From: an uncultured Lachnoclostridium sp. | Lineage (GTDB): Bacteria > Bacillota > Clostridia > Lachnospirales > Lachnospiraceae | Assembly (NCBI GenBank): GCA_944376715.1 | Contig: CALWDO010000003.1 | Location: forward strand, 114,608-178,607 | Direction of reading: 5' to 3' | DNA: 64,000 nt | Shown: in pieces, positions 25,268 to 33,501 of the stretch | How the letters are laid out: the number at the start of each line of letters is the position of its first letter | How positions within the stretch are numbered: the first letter of the stretch is position 1 | Notes under the pieces: generated by a model | Database searches by the model: none | What the model was told of the DNA's origin: nothing | Seen by the model: only the letters and a program-made list of their open reading frames with translations | Translations under genes and position numbers: made by a program

Positions 25268-26210
25268 CTGTATTCCTCCTTTCTATTTTCGGCTGCATCA
25301 GCCGTTCTTCTCTGGCCTGATTCACTGAAATAATCAACACAGCTGAAAGCACCAGAGCGAATCCCATCAGGTCCACCGGCTGAAATACTACCTTCAGCCA
25401 TACGACCGACATAATCGTAGCCGCCAACGGTTCCACGCAGGACAGCACGCTGGCATTCCCTGCTCCTACCAGCTTAACGCCGGACAGGTAAAAATAGAAG
25501 CCGCAGACGGTACCGAAAAGAACGATAAAGCACATGGCAAGCAGGGTCTCTGCATCCATCACCGGATGAATTCTCCAGGGCCGCCGAAGCCCCATCAGCA
25601 CAATCCCGCCGATCAGCATCCCCCATCCAAGCGTAAGCAGCGTGGAATACCGGCTCATCAGCCAGGCAGGCTGCAGATTATAGATCACGACGGTCACAGC
25701 CGCCGCCAGTCCCCAGAACAATGCCTGCGCCGGGATCGCCAGTTCTGCGGGATTTCCATGGGTTGCCAGCACAAAGGTGCCCGCCATGGAACAGAGCAAT
25801 GCCGCCAGCTCATAAGGTTTGGGCATTCTGCGGTTCTTCAGACACAGAAAGACCAGTATCATGGCCGGTCCGGTATATTGGAGCACCGTCGCCGTCCCCG
25901 CGTTAGAATACTGAATCGTGGTGAAATAGGAATACTGGCAGAGCATCATCCCGAAAATGGAAAAAATCAGGATATCCCTTCTTCCTCTGGGTTCCTTCCA
26001 GACATCCATCACCTGTGTCTTCCGGGTAACCGCCAGGAAAAGCAGGATCACGCTTCCCGCCAGAGTCAGCCTCCACGGCACCAGCCAGTCGGAAGTTACT
26101 CCTTTATACTGCATCAGAAACTGCCCGCAGCTTCCGCATAACCCCCACAGCGTTCCTCCCAGCAGTGTGATCAGGATTCCCATCCTCTTTCTGTCTTTTG
26201 TGCTCGTCAT
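25260..26210 (-). CDS. EamA/DMT-family transporter
   Basis: 316-residue inner-membrane protein with ten helices in two EamA repeats (first near MGILITLLGGTLWGLCGSCG, second near FWGLAAAVTVVIYNLQPAWL to AVLIISVNQA). The family exports amino acids, nucleotides or other metabolites; the substrate here is unknown. The frame extends 37 codons upstream, but the ATG at MTSTKDRKRMG has GAGAGGAG about nine bases before it. Translationally coupled with the sigma-like gene that follows. Confidence 0.9.
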   Translation of the reverse strand: MTSTKDRKRMGILITLLGGTLWGLCGSCGQFLMQYKGVTSDWLVPWRLTLAGSVILLFLAVTRKTQVMDVWKEPRGRRDILIFSIFGMMLCQYSYFTTIQYSNAGTATVLQYTGPAMILVFLCLKNRRMPKPYELAALLCSMAGTFVLATHGNPAELAIPAQALFWGLAAAVTVVIYNLQPAWLMSRYSTLLTLGWGMLIGGIVLMGLRRPWRIHPVMDAETLLAMCFIVLFGTVCGFYFYLSGVKLVGAGNASVLSCVEPLAATIMSVVWLKVVFQPVDLMGFALVLSAVLIISVNQAREERLMQPKIERRNTDG

Positions 26211-26332
26211 CAAAACACTCTCCTCTCGTAAGTCGTTTCCATCATACTCTATCTTGCAGGAAAAATCCAGTTTCACTTCACATTGTAAAATCATCCTGCA
26301 TATATTGTTTAAAAAAGGCATGGGGATTTTCT

Positions 26333-27025
26333 ATGGCAGAAAAAATAGTGATTGACGCCGGACATGACGGCACCGGAGACCCCGGCGCCGTCTATAATGG
26401 CCGGAGAGAAAGCGACGATAATCTGGATATGGCCCTCGCCGTGGGAGATATCCTGTCCAAAAACGGATATGATGTGGAATACACCCGAACCGGGAATACT
26501 AATCAGACCGTACAGCAAAAAGCACAGTTTGCCAATGACGGGAATGCGGACCTGTTTATTTCCATTCATCGGAACAGTTCTCCTTATCCCGGTCAATACG
26601 AGGGGGTCCAGACATTGATTTATGACCGCAGCGGCATAAAAGTTCCTATGGCGGAAAATATCAACCGTCAGCTGGAAGAAGTAGGATACCGCAACATCAA
26701 TGTGGAAACCCGTCCCAATCTGGCGGTACTCCGTCGTACAAAGATGCCCGCCCTGCTGGTAGAGGTAGGGTTTCTGAATAACGAAAAAGACAACCAGCTT
26801 TTCGATACCCGCTTTCAGGAAACTGCACAGGCTATTGCGGACGGTATCATGGAGACTCTGAATGCGGTTTCCGGAGAGACCGGTAACGGTTCCCCGCAGA
26901 ATCCCGGCGGACAGCGGCCATTATACCGGGTCCAGGTGGGAGCCTTCTATAATCTTCAAAACGCGGTAGCTTTGGAACAGGAATTGAAACGTCTGGGATA
27001 TAACACCTGGATCGTGACCGTGTGA
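26333..27025 (+). CDS. N-acetylmuramoyl-L-alanine amidase with short SPOR-like tail
   Basis: 230 residues. Amidase_3 domain at about 5-180: IDAGHDGTGDPGAV holds the first zinc histidine, LFISIHRNSS the second, and LLVEVGFLNNEKD the catalytic Glu. A low-complexity linker leads to a C-terminal 32-residue segment YRVQVGAFYNLQNAVALEQE, the first half of a SPOR peptidoglycan-binding domain. No signal peptide precedes the amidase. This layout is found in endolysins and mother-cell germination or sporulation lytic enzymes. Its stop directly abuts the convergent rarA stop. Confidence 0.88.
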   Translation: MAEKIVIDAGHDGTGDPGAVYNGRRESDDNLDMALAVGDILSKNGYDVEYTRTGNTNQTVQQKAQFANDGNADLFISIHRNSSPYPGQYEGVQTLIYDRSGIKVPMAENINRQLEEVGYRNINVETRPNLAVLRRTKMPALLVEVGFLNNEKDNQLFDTRFQETAQAIADGIMETLNAVSGETGNGSPQNPGGQRPLYRVQVGAFYNLQNAVALEQELKRLGYNTWIVTV

Positions 27026-28351
27026 TTACTCCCGCTCCCGTTCATGCAGATGGGCGAGCCATTCCGAGATCCGCTTCTCCTCTCCCATCTGTGTGGGACG
27101 GTAGAAGCGGCTCCCCCTGATCTCATCCGGCAGATACTGCTGCTGTACATAATGTTCCGGATAATCATGGGCATACTTGTACCCGATTCCATGGCCCAGC
27201 TTCTCCGCCCCTCCGTAATGTTTATCCTGCAAATGTACAGGCACAGTTGTGGTGGTCGTTTTCACCGTTTCCATGGCGTCAAATACCGCATTGCACGCCG
27301 CGTTGCTCTTCGGCGCTGACGCCACATAGCACACTGCCTGGGACAGAATAATCTGGGCTTCCGGCATCCCTACCCGTTCCACTGCCTGGGCAGCGGCCAC
27401 CGCCACGCATAATGCCTGCGGATCCGCATTTCCCACGTCTTCAGATGCGCAGATCATGATTCTGCGGGCAATAAACTTGATATCTTCCCCCGCGTAAAGC
27501 ATTTTCGCCAGATAAAAGACCGCCGCATCCGGGTCCGATCCGCGCATGCTTTTGATGAAAGCAGAGATGGTGTCATAATGATTGTCCCCTTCTTTATCAT
27601 ATCGGACGACTTTTTTCTGAATACATTCAGAGGCCACATCCAGGGTAATATGGATCTTCCCATCTTCCGACCGATCCGTGGTCAGAATCCCCAGCTCCAG
27701 GGCATTTAGCGCGTTTCTCGCATCCCCTCCTGCCATATCCGCCAGAAAATCCAGCGCGTCTTCGTCCGCTTCCGCGTCGTAGGCTCCCATCCCCTTCTCC
27801 ACATCAGTCAGAGCGCGCCGGAGCAGGATCTTGATATCTTCTTTTTCCAGCGCTTTCAATTCAAAAATAATTGATCTGGAGATCAGGGCTCCGTTTACCT
27901 CAAAGTAAGGATTCTCCGTGGTGGCCCCAATCAGGATCAGGGTGCCGTCTTCCACAAAAGGCAGCAGATAGTCCTGCTGACTCTTATTGAATCGGTGTAT
28001 CTCATCCACAAAGAGAATCGTTCTCCGCCCGTACATTCCCAGAGCGTCCTTCGCCTGACGCACTACTTCTTCCATATCTTTTTTGCCCGCCACAGTGGCA
28101 TTGATCTGGGTAAACTCCGCGCTGGTCGTATGAGCGATGACTTTCGCGATCGTCGTTTTCCCGGTTCCCGGCGGGCCGTAGAAAATCACCGAGCGCAGCT
28201 TGTCCGCCCGGATTGCCCGGTAGAGCAGCTTGTCCTTCCCCAGGATATGCTGCTGCCCCACGATCTCTTCCAGTTTCGTAGGGCGCATGCGTGACGCCAG
28301 CGGTGATTCTGATTTCATCGTATTGCTTCTCATATAATCAAACAGATCCAT
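27026..28351 (-). CDS. rarA: Replication-associated recombination protein RarA (MgsA), AAA+ ATPase
   Basis: 441-residue clamp-loader-like AAA+ ATPase that acts at stalled replication forks. Walker A GPPGTGKTT, Walker B ILFVDEIHRF, sensor 1 LIGATTENPYF, and the C-terminal tetramerisation domain (YGGAEKLGHGIGYKYAHDYP) are all present. Full length for the family. AGGAAGG site. It ends one base before the amidase stop on the other strand and is followed in the operon sense by no tight neighbour. Confidence 0.95.
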   Translation of the reverse strand: MDLFDYMRSNTMKSESPLASRMRPTKLEEIVGQQHILGKDKLLYRAIRADKLRSVIFYGPPGTGKTTIAKVIAHTTSAEFTQINATVAGKKDMEEVVRQAKDALGMYGRRTILFVDEIHRFNKSQQDYLLPFVEDGTLILIGATTENPYFEVNGALISRSIIFELKALEKEDIKILLRRALTDVEKGMGAYDAEADEDALDFLADMAGGDARNALNALELGILTTDRSEDGKIHITLDVASECIQKKVVRYDKEGDNHYDTISAFIKSMRGSDPDAAVFYLAKMLYAGEDIKFIARRIMICASEDVGNADPQALCVAVAAAQAVERVGMPEAQIILSQAVCYVASAPKSNAACNAVFDAMETVKTTTTTVPVHLQDKHYGGAEKLGHGIGYKYAHDYPEHYVQQQYLPDEIRGSRFYRPTQMGEEKRISEWLAHLHERERE

Positions 28352-28370
28352 TTCTTTATTTCCTTCCTGT

Positions 28371-29078
28371 TCAATCCATAATAACCCGATCCACGGTTAC
28401 AAATTCATAGTTATCTGCTTCCAGGAGAGGAACGATTCTCTCCAGAGCACGGACAGTACTCTCATAACCGTCATGCATGAGAATAATCCCGTTTTCCTCC
28501 GCATGCTCCGTCACACGGCGCACGATCTCATCCACATTCTCTGTGGTCCAGTCCAGCGTATCTATGGTCCACATAACCGGAATCAGGTTCAGGCGGTCTT
28601 CCAGTTCTTCACTCCATGTCCCGAAAGGCGGACGCACATACTCTGTTTCTTTCCCGGTCAGACTCTCGATCAGGTCGCTGGTCTTTTGGATTTCCTCGCA
28701 TGCCTGATCCAGAGGCAGGCTGGTCACCTGCACATGATGGTAGGTATGGTTCCCGATCAGATGCCCTTCCGCGTCAATCTCTCTTACCAGATTCTGATGC
28801 TCCTCGGCGTTCTGCCCAAGCAGGAAAAAAGTTGCCGGGACATGGCCTTCCGACAGCACCTGGAGCACCTCTTCCGTATAGACCGGATGGGGGCCGTCGT
28901 CAAAAGTCAGCGCGATTTTCTTTTTCTCTTCTTCCGGAATCTCCGTCATTCCCACGGAAGACGTCCCGGCCGGGAGTGCCGGAGTCCTCCGATCTTCTGT
29001 TCCGGCCAAAGCTCCGGCTGCCAGCAGTACAAGACAGACCGCGCCTATCCAGTTTCCGTATCTTCTGCACCATCCCAT
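28371..29078 (-). CDS. Polysaccharide deacetylase (NodB/CE4) with N-terminal membrane anchor
   Basis: 235 residues from the chosen start. An N-terminal hydrophobic stretch (GNWIGAVCLVLLAAGALAG) anchors or exports the protein. The CE4 domain begins at IALTFDDGPHPVYTEEVLQV, with metal ligands in GNHTYHHV, the substrate loop RPPFGTW and the C-terminal ILMHDGYE motif. It probably deacetylates peptidoglycan or another surface glycan. The frame is open to 29144. I chose the ATG at MGWCRRY since a GGACGGGA site precedes it and a signal segment follows at once. It lies 19 bases upstream of rarA, so may share its transcript. Confidence 0.88.
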   Translation of the reverse strand: MGWCRRYGNWIGAVCLVLLAAGALAGTEDRRTPALPAGTSSVGMTEIPEEEKKKIALTFDDGPHPVYTEEVLQVLSEGHVPATFFLLGQNAEEHQNLVREIDAEGHLIGNHTYHHVQVTSLPLDQACEEIQKTSDLIESLTGKETEYVRPPFGTWSEELEDRLNLIPVMWTIDTLDWTTENVDEIVRRVTEHAEENGIILMHDGYESTVRALERIVPLLEADNYEFVTVDRVIMD

Positions 29079-29319
29079 CTTTGTCCCGTCCCCGTCCAGT
29101 CTTCTCATATAATATATGATACTGCCGCATTTTTCAGTTCTCATATATTCTCTTTTGTTTTCTTTCAGGGTTTCTTTATTTATTTTAGAATTCTTTTAGA
29201 AGAGTGACACATTTTAGACATATTTACTTGATAATATAATGAATGTAAGGAAGACATATCCGTATTTCATTCATAACACTTGGGGGCTCTCCCATAAGCC
29301 CCCACTCCCTCGAAACTCT

Positions 29320-29347
29320 AAGGTTCTCACAAAAGTGAGAACCTTTT
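29320..29347. terminator. Hairpin with T run after the small gene at 29347
   Basis: Perfect stem AAGGTTCTCAC / GTGAGAACCTT with loop AAAA; TTTTT follows on the plus strand. No plus-strand gene is upstream, so its likely job is to end the minus-strand run (hemW-MoxR-VWA-small gene). A second hairpin GGGGGC / GCCCCC at 29282-29302 lies next to it. Confidence 0.6.
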
Positions 29348-29577
29348 TAGATTTCTGAAAAAGTATAGCGCTGGGAAAGTCCGCCGGCATTCACGTGAAT
29401 AATCACTGTTCCGTCTTCCAGGTCTTCCCGGTTCAGCTCCACGTCCTTATCCTTATGCCTGGAACGCACATATTCCTCCAGATCGTCGATCTGCGCTTCT
29501 TCAAAGAACACGTCTCTCATCTGGTTGTTCGCGCATTCGTTGAAAATTTCATGTACCACTTCATATTCCTTTTTCAT
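29347..29577 (-). CDS. Small acidic protein of unknown function
   Basis: 76 residues, MKKEYEVVHEIFNECANNQM onwards, rich in Glu and Asp, with no signal peptide or membrane helix. A central predicted amphipathic region (EYVRSRHKDKDVELNREDLE) and a short C-terminal beta stretch (GTVIIHVNAGG) can be seen. A good AAAGGAGG site precedes the ATG. It is 12 bases after the VWA gene in the same direction, so it probably works with the MoxR/VWA pair. I do not recognise a family with confidence. Confidence 0.65.
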   Translation of the reverse strand: MKKEYEVVHEIFNECANNQMRDVFFEEAQIDDLEEYVRSRHKDKDVELNREDLEDGTVIIHVNAGGLSQRYTFSEI

Positions 29578-29589
29578 GATTTTCCTCCT

Positions 29590-31353
29590 TTAATCCATCT
29601 CATCCACCTGTTTTTTCAGGTATCTCCCCACCACATGAGCAAATGTGGAAATATCCCGTATATAGGCAAAGTCTTTCCCGAATATACGTCTCTCCGCCAT
29701 CAGGTCCTGCTCTTCTCCGGCAAATACTCCCAACACGGAAATGCCCTGCCCGCGGATTCTGCGCACTTCCGAAGCCGTATCCTTAACTGCATATTCGCCG
29801 GTATAGAGCGCCGGATTCTTGGTATTGGGCCGGTTGACTACCAGATCGTTGGGTCTGCCGTCGCTGAGCACGATCAGGATCTTATTTTCTTCCGGCCGGT
29901 CCTTCAATCCGTCCGCCGTGGCCCGCAGCGCCAGTCCGTCCCGGTTATTGGAAGAGGAATAGAACTCCATCAGGCGCCAGTCTGCCTCTCTGCCTTCGTC
30001 GTACTCCCGGAACCGGTGCATCACCGTATAATCCCAGAACGTACAAAATCCCATGACCCTGTGAGGAATACCCGCCCTGGACAGCGCCGCCGAGAGGATG
30101 TACCCCTGCAGGGCGATCAGATGCTGCCGGTTCCGCTGGGAACCGCTGGCGTCCATGAGCACATCCACCACAAAGTCCGTATTCTGCTTTTTCATGATTC
30201 GCTGGAACAGGCGGGCGTCTTCCGTACGGCCTGCTTTCCAGAGTTTTCTGGGAATGATGGCTCCATAGGCCGCCTCTGTGCGCTCTTCTTCATTCCGGGC
30301 CTGAAGAGAACGTCTCAAAATATTGCCCAGCGCTTCTATATTATGTCTTGCAACTCTCTGGTTCTGGCGGTAAAATCTCTTATTCGCCTCCAGAACCCTG
30401 CCCGCGATCACATAGGCGCTGTTCTCTTTTACATAGTCGTGGAGAATCCCGTCCGTAAAATACAACTTACAGTCCGCATGGACGCCCCTGCAGATCCTCC
30501 GGTTCAGGCGCTGCTGCTCCGCTTCGCTCAGGTAAGAACGGCCATAATTCAGTTCGATATAACTGTACATTTTCTGAGCGGCCTCTTCGGTGATCAGGAT
30601 CTTGCCCGCCTTCCTCCGCTCTGTCTCGTCCTCATCCGTATGCACGGCATTTTCCGCCTGGTTCATAACCTGCGCCGCGGCTTCCAGAGCGTCCTCATTG
30701 AGAAAATCCTGCCAGTTGAATTTCCGCAGATCTTCCGCGCTGACCGCCATCACCTGCTCCAGCGTACCGTGTTCCTTTTCAAACCCCGGGTCGGCCAACC
30801 GGTTGTATAAGGCGTCGACTTCACGGATCACATCCATCGTATCTGCCGCGTTTCTCAGAGTCAAAAGTTCGTCCAGCTGATCCTGCACCCGCTTTTCCGC
30901 CTTATAGGAACTGTCTATGCCTTCCCGCAGCATAGCGGCTTTCAGACGCCCCACCGGCCCCATGCGGACCAGGGTATCAAAATCCCGGTCCAGGATGGCT
31001 TCAAAAGCTTTTCTGCGCAGAGTGGCAACACCTTTTCGTTCTGCTGTGATCTTATCCGCCACCGCCTCATCCACGCACATCTGAGCCAGGGTGGCCAGCG
31101 GAACTTCCTCCGCGCCCAGATACAGCTTTTTCACCAGATACATGCCAAAATCATCTTTAGAGAAAAAACGCGCAAAAGCTCCCTGTTTCACCGCGTCGTA
31201 CAGGGAAATGTACTTAGAATCCCGAAAAGATTCCACATCCGGCAGGACATCCAGATCGTAATCTCCGCTCACCGTCCAGAGCAGATTCCGCATCCGGTTC
31301 TCCAACTCATACCGGTATTCCTCGTCTGCATAGGTCTCGTCTGCCCTGCTCAT
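29590..31353 (-). CDS. von Willebrand factor A domain protein, partner of a MoxR-type ATPase
   Basis: 587 residues. The C-terminal VWA domain (about 390-587) has an intact MIDAS: DVLMDASGS, RDGLAL and VLSDGRPND. The long alpha-helical N-terminal part resembles the middle of NorD/CobT-like proteins that work with MoxR ATPases as metal-inserting or protein-remodelling machines. The frame extends eight codons upstream, but the ATG overlapping the MoxR stop (ATGA) with GAAGGAG upstream is the clear start. Operon: MoxR-like, VWA, small acidic protein. The client is unknown. Confidence 0.88.
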   Translation of the reverse strand: MSRADETYADEEYRYELENRMRNLLWTVSGDYDLDVLPDVESFRDSKYISLYDAVKQGAFARFFSKDDFGMYLVKKLYLGAEEVPLATLAQMCVDEAVADKITAERKGVATLRRKAFEAILDRDFDTLVRMGPVGRLKAAMLREGIDSSYKAEKRVQDQLDELLTLRNAADTMDVIREVDALYNRLADPGFEKEHGTLEQVMAVSAEDLRKFNWQDFLNEDALEAAAQVMNQAENAVHTDEDETERRKAGKILITEEAAQKMYSYIELNYGRSYLSEAEQQRLNRRICRGVHADCKLYFTDGILHDYVKENSAYVIAGRVLEANKRFYRQNQRVARHNIEALGNILRRSLQARNEEERTEAAYGAIIPRKLWKAGRTEDARLFQRIMKKQNTDFVVDVLMDASGSQRNRQHLIALQGYILSAALSRAGIPHRVMGFCTFWDYTVMHRFREYDEGREADWRLMEFYSSSNNRDGLALRATADGLKDRPEENKILIVLSDGRPNDLVVNRPNTKNPALYTGEYAVKDTASEVRRIRGQGISVLGVFAGEEQDLMAERRIFGKDFAYIRDISTFAHVVGRYLKKQVDEMD

Positions 31354-32270
31354 CCAAACACCTGCTCCTTCGTCCACTCTTCAGGAATCCGCGTCATCAC
31401 CATATCTGACACGATCTCTCTTTCAAAGATATCAAATGCTTTATTGGTCACGCCCATCTGCGCGGCCTGCCAGGGTTTCAGCCCGATCCGCACCGTCCCG
31501 AGCGCCGACAAAATACCTCTCAAATCCACTGCCTTTGTGGAGATCTCACTGTTCTGCGCCTTCAGCTGCAGATCCAGGAACAGTCCTGAAAACGCCTGCA
31601 GGGCTTCCTGGCTGATATCCGGATAATCGTGGCGGATGATCTTCACCAGGTTTTCTTCCGACAAAGCCGGCATGTCGATGACCAGGAACCTGGATACCAG
31701 CGCCTCGTTCAGTTCCTTTGTCCCTGCATATCCGTAATTCATCGTGCCGATAAAGCGGGTCGCCGGATGCAGCTCGATCCGTTCATATCCGGGCACATCG
31801 ATCATCCTCCGGTGATCCAGAGTGGCGTGCAGCACGCTGGCCGCGTCGTTCTTGGCCATATTGATCTCATCGAATATCCCGAATCCGCCTTCTTCCGCGC
31901 AGCGGTAAACGCTTCCTTTACGGAGCTGCACCTCGTTATTCCGGAACGTATCCGTCCCAATCAGGGAACTGCTGTCCGTATTCACGTTAAAAGATATGTT
32001 ATAAGACGGCCTTCCAAACATCCACGCCAGATTCTCCGCCAGGATATTCTTTCCTGTCGCTTTTGCCCCGGACAGCAGCAGATTGGACCCCTGTAACAGG
32101 GCCGCGATCGCCATCTCCAGGATCTCCTTCCCGTAAAACGGAATAGACGGTTTCGTCACACGCTCTTTCACAGCCTCCGATACCGTGTATTCTTTCCGGA
32201 AATCCTCTACCTTCCTGATCAGTTCCTGATCCACTTCCTGTTCTTCCAAAAAAAGCAATTCTTCCTGCAT
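31350..32270 (-). CDS. MoxR/NorQ-type AAA+ ATPase
   Basis: 306 residues with an AAA_5-like core. The Walker A site reads SGAKATGKN, with Asn where Ser or Thr is usual, and the Walker B site is FGIFDEINM. Sensor motifs are seen at TRFIGTMNYGYAGT. MoxR ATPases work with VWA-domain proteins to activate metalloenzymes or remodel complexes; here the VWA protein is encoded next, with a four-base overlap. AGGAGA site. Located after hemW in a run where hrcA-grpE-dnaK usually follow in Clostridia. Confidence 0.88.
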   Translation of the reverse strand: MQEELLFLEEQEVDQELIRKVEDFRKEYTVSEAVKERVTKPSIPFYGKEILEMAIAALLQGSNLLLSGAKATGKNILAENLAWMFGRPSYNISFNVNTDSSSLIGTDTFRNNEVQLRKGSVYRCAEEGGFGIFDEINMAKNDAASVLHATLDHRRMIDVPGYERIELHPATRFIGTMNYGYAGTKELNEALVSRFLVIDMPALSEENLVKIIRHDYPDISQEALQAFSGLFLDLQLKAQNSEISTKAVDLRGILSALGTVRIGLKPWQAAQMGVTNKAFDIFEREIVSDMVMTRIPEEWTKEQVFG

Positions 32271-32294
32271 TCGTTCTCCTCTTCCCTGTAATTC

Positions 32295-33398
32295 TCAATC
32301 GTCCAGAAACTGTGCCAGCACATAATTGCTCACATCAATTCCCCGATTCGTCAGGCATATTCTACCATTTTTCTCTTCTATCAAGCGTTGCATTTGCAAC
32401 TTTTCCAGCAGTTCTTTATAGTGCGCCCTGTATGGTCCCGGATCCACGCCCTCCATCTTGCGCAGTCCCAGGAAAAAATATTCCTCACGGACCGCCTGCT
32501 CCGACAAATCTTCCCTTTCGCCTGAATAATTCCCCGCCAGATATTCTTTCAGATCACTTTGATTCACCGAACGTACTCTTCCGAGCAGCGAAGCCGCTCC
32601 CAGGCCGAATCCTTTATATTCCGTCCGGTTCCAGTACCCCAGATTGTGCCTGCACTCGTATCCGGGTCTGGCGTAATTGGATATTTCATACCGTTCATAT
32701 CCATGTTCATGGAGGATCCTGCGCGTATCTTCGTACATCCGGCGGTCTGTATCTTCTGTGGGCAGCAGCTCCGGATGCCCTTCATAACGGCCGTAAAAAG
32801 GCGTCCCTTCTTCTATAATCAGGCTGTATGCCGAGATGTGCTCTGGATGCAGTACCAGCACCTTTTCCACAGTATTGACCCAGTCTTCACAGGTCTGCCC
32901 CGGAAGGGCGGACATGAGGTCCACATTTATATTCCGGAACCCTGCTTTCCGCGCAAGGCGGTAATTATCCAGGAATTCTTCCCAGGTATGAATCCTGCCC
33001 AGCAGACGCAGTTCCCGGTTGTCCGCCGACTGCAGACCCATACTCAGACGGTTTACGCCCGCCTCTCTCCAGGCATGCAGCTTTTCCCCGTCCATCGTGC
33101 CCGGATTGGCTTCTATCGTAATCTCCGCGTCTTCCCTCAGGGGAAAGACTTTCCGGATTTCCTCCAAAATCCGCGGGATCCGGCGCGCCGGCAGAATACT
33201 CGGCGTGCCGCCTCCGAAAAAGACTGTGGACACCTCATATGCCGCGGCAAGCGCGGACGCCTCTTCTATCTCCCGAATCAGCCGCTCCACATATGCCTCC
33301 TGCACATCCTCGTTTGCCGGCGCGGATAAAAAATCACAATAATCACATTTCTTCACACAAAAAGGAATGTGAACGTATATTTCCAGTTCTCTTTTCAT
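32295..33398 (-). CDS. hemW: Heme chaperone HemW (coproporphyrinogen III oxidase-like radical SAM)
   Basis: 367 residues. The radical SAM motif CVKKCDYCDF is near the N-terminus (HIPFCVKKCDYC, a strong HemW/HemN signature), followed by FFGGGTPSILPAR, LSMGLQSADNREL and the C-terminal HemN_C domain. HemW moves heme to target enzymes and is often misnamed hemN. The frame is open to 33434, but the ATG at MKRELEIYVHIP gives a normal N-terminus; no strong ribosome site is seen. It follows lepA as in many Firmicutes (rpsT-gpr-spoIIP-lepA-hemW). Confidence 0.93.
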   Translation of the reverse strand: MKRELEIYVHIPFCVKKCDYCDFLSAPANEDVQEAYVERLIREIEEASALAAAYEVSTVFFGGGTPSILPARRIPRILEEIRKVFPLREDAEITIEANPGTMDGEKLHAWREAGVNRLSMGLQSADNRELRLLGRIHTWEEFLDNYRLARKAGFRNINVDLMSALPGQTCEDWVNTVEKVLVLHPEHISAYSLIIEEGTPFYGRYEGHPELLPTEDTDRRMYEDTRRILHEHGYERYEISNYARPGYECRHNLGYWNRTEYKGFGLGAASLLGRVRSVNQSDLKEYLAGNYSGEREDLSEQAVREEYFFLGLRKMEGVDPGPYRAHYKELLEKLQMQRLIEEKNGRICLTNRGIDVSNYVLAQFLDD

Positions 33399-33450
33399 AT
33401 AAAGAAGTATAAAGCATTTGGAGAAAGTACGCAAGAAGGAGGCAGAAGAT

Positions 33451-33485
33451 AAGCCTGCCCCAACCGTCAGGTACAGAGCAGGCTT
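33451..33485 (-). terminator. Probable terminator after lepA
   Basis: Stem AAGCCTGC / GCAGGCTT with a 19-base loop, then a U-rich tail on the minus strand, between lepA and hemW. Moderate strength. Confidence 0.55.
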
Positions 33486-33501
33486 GTATTTTGTTTGCCT
33501 T

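Noticed and set aside
32295-33398. Naming the radical SAM gene hemN (coproporphyrinogen oxidase)
   Set aside because: Its length, the single CxxxCxxC at the start and its place next to lepA fit the heme chaperone HemW.
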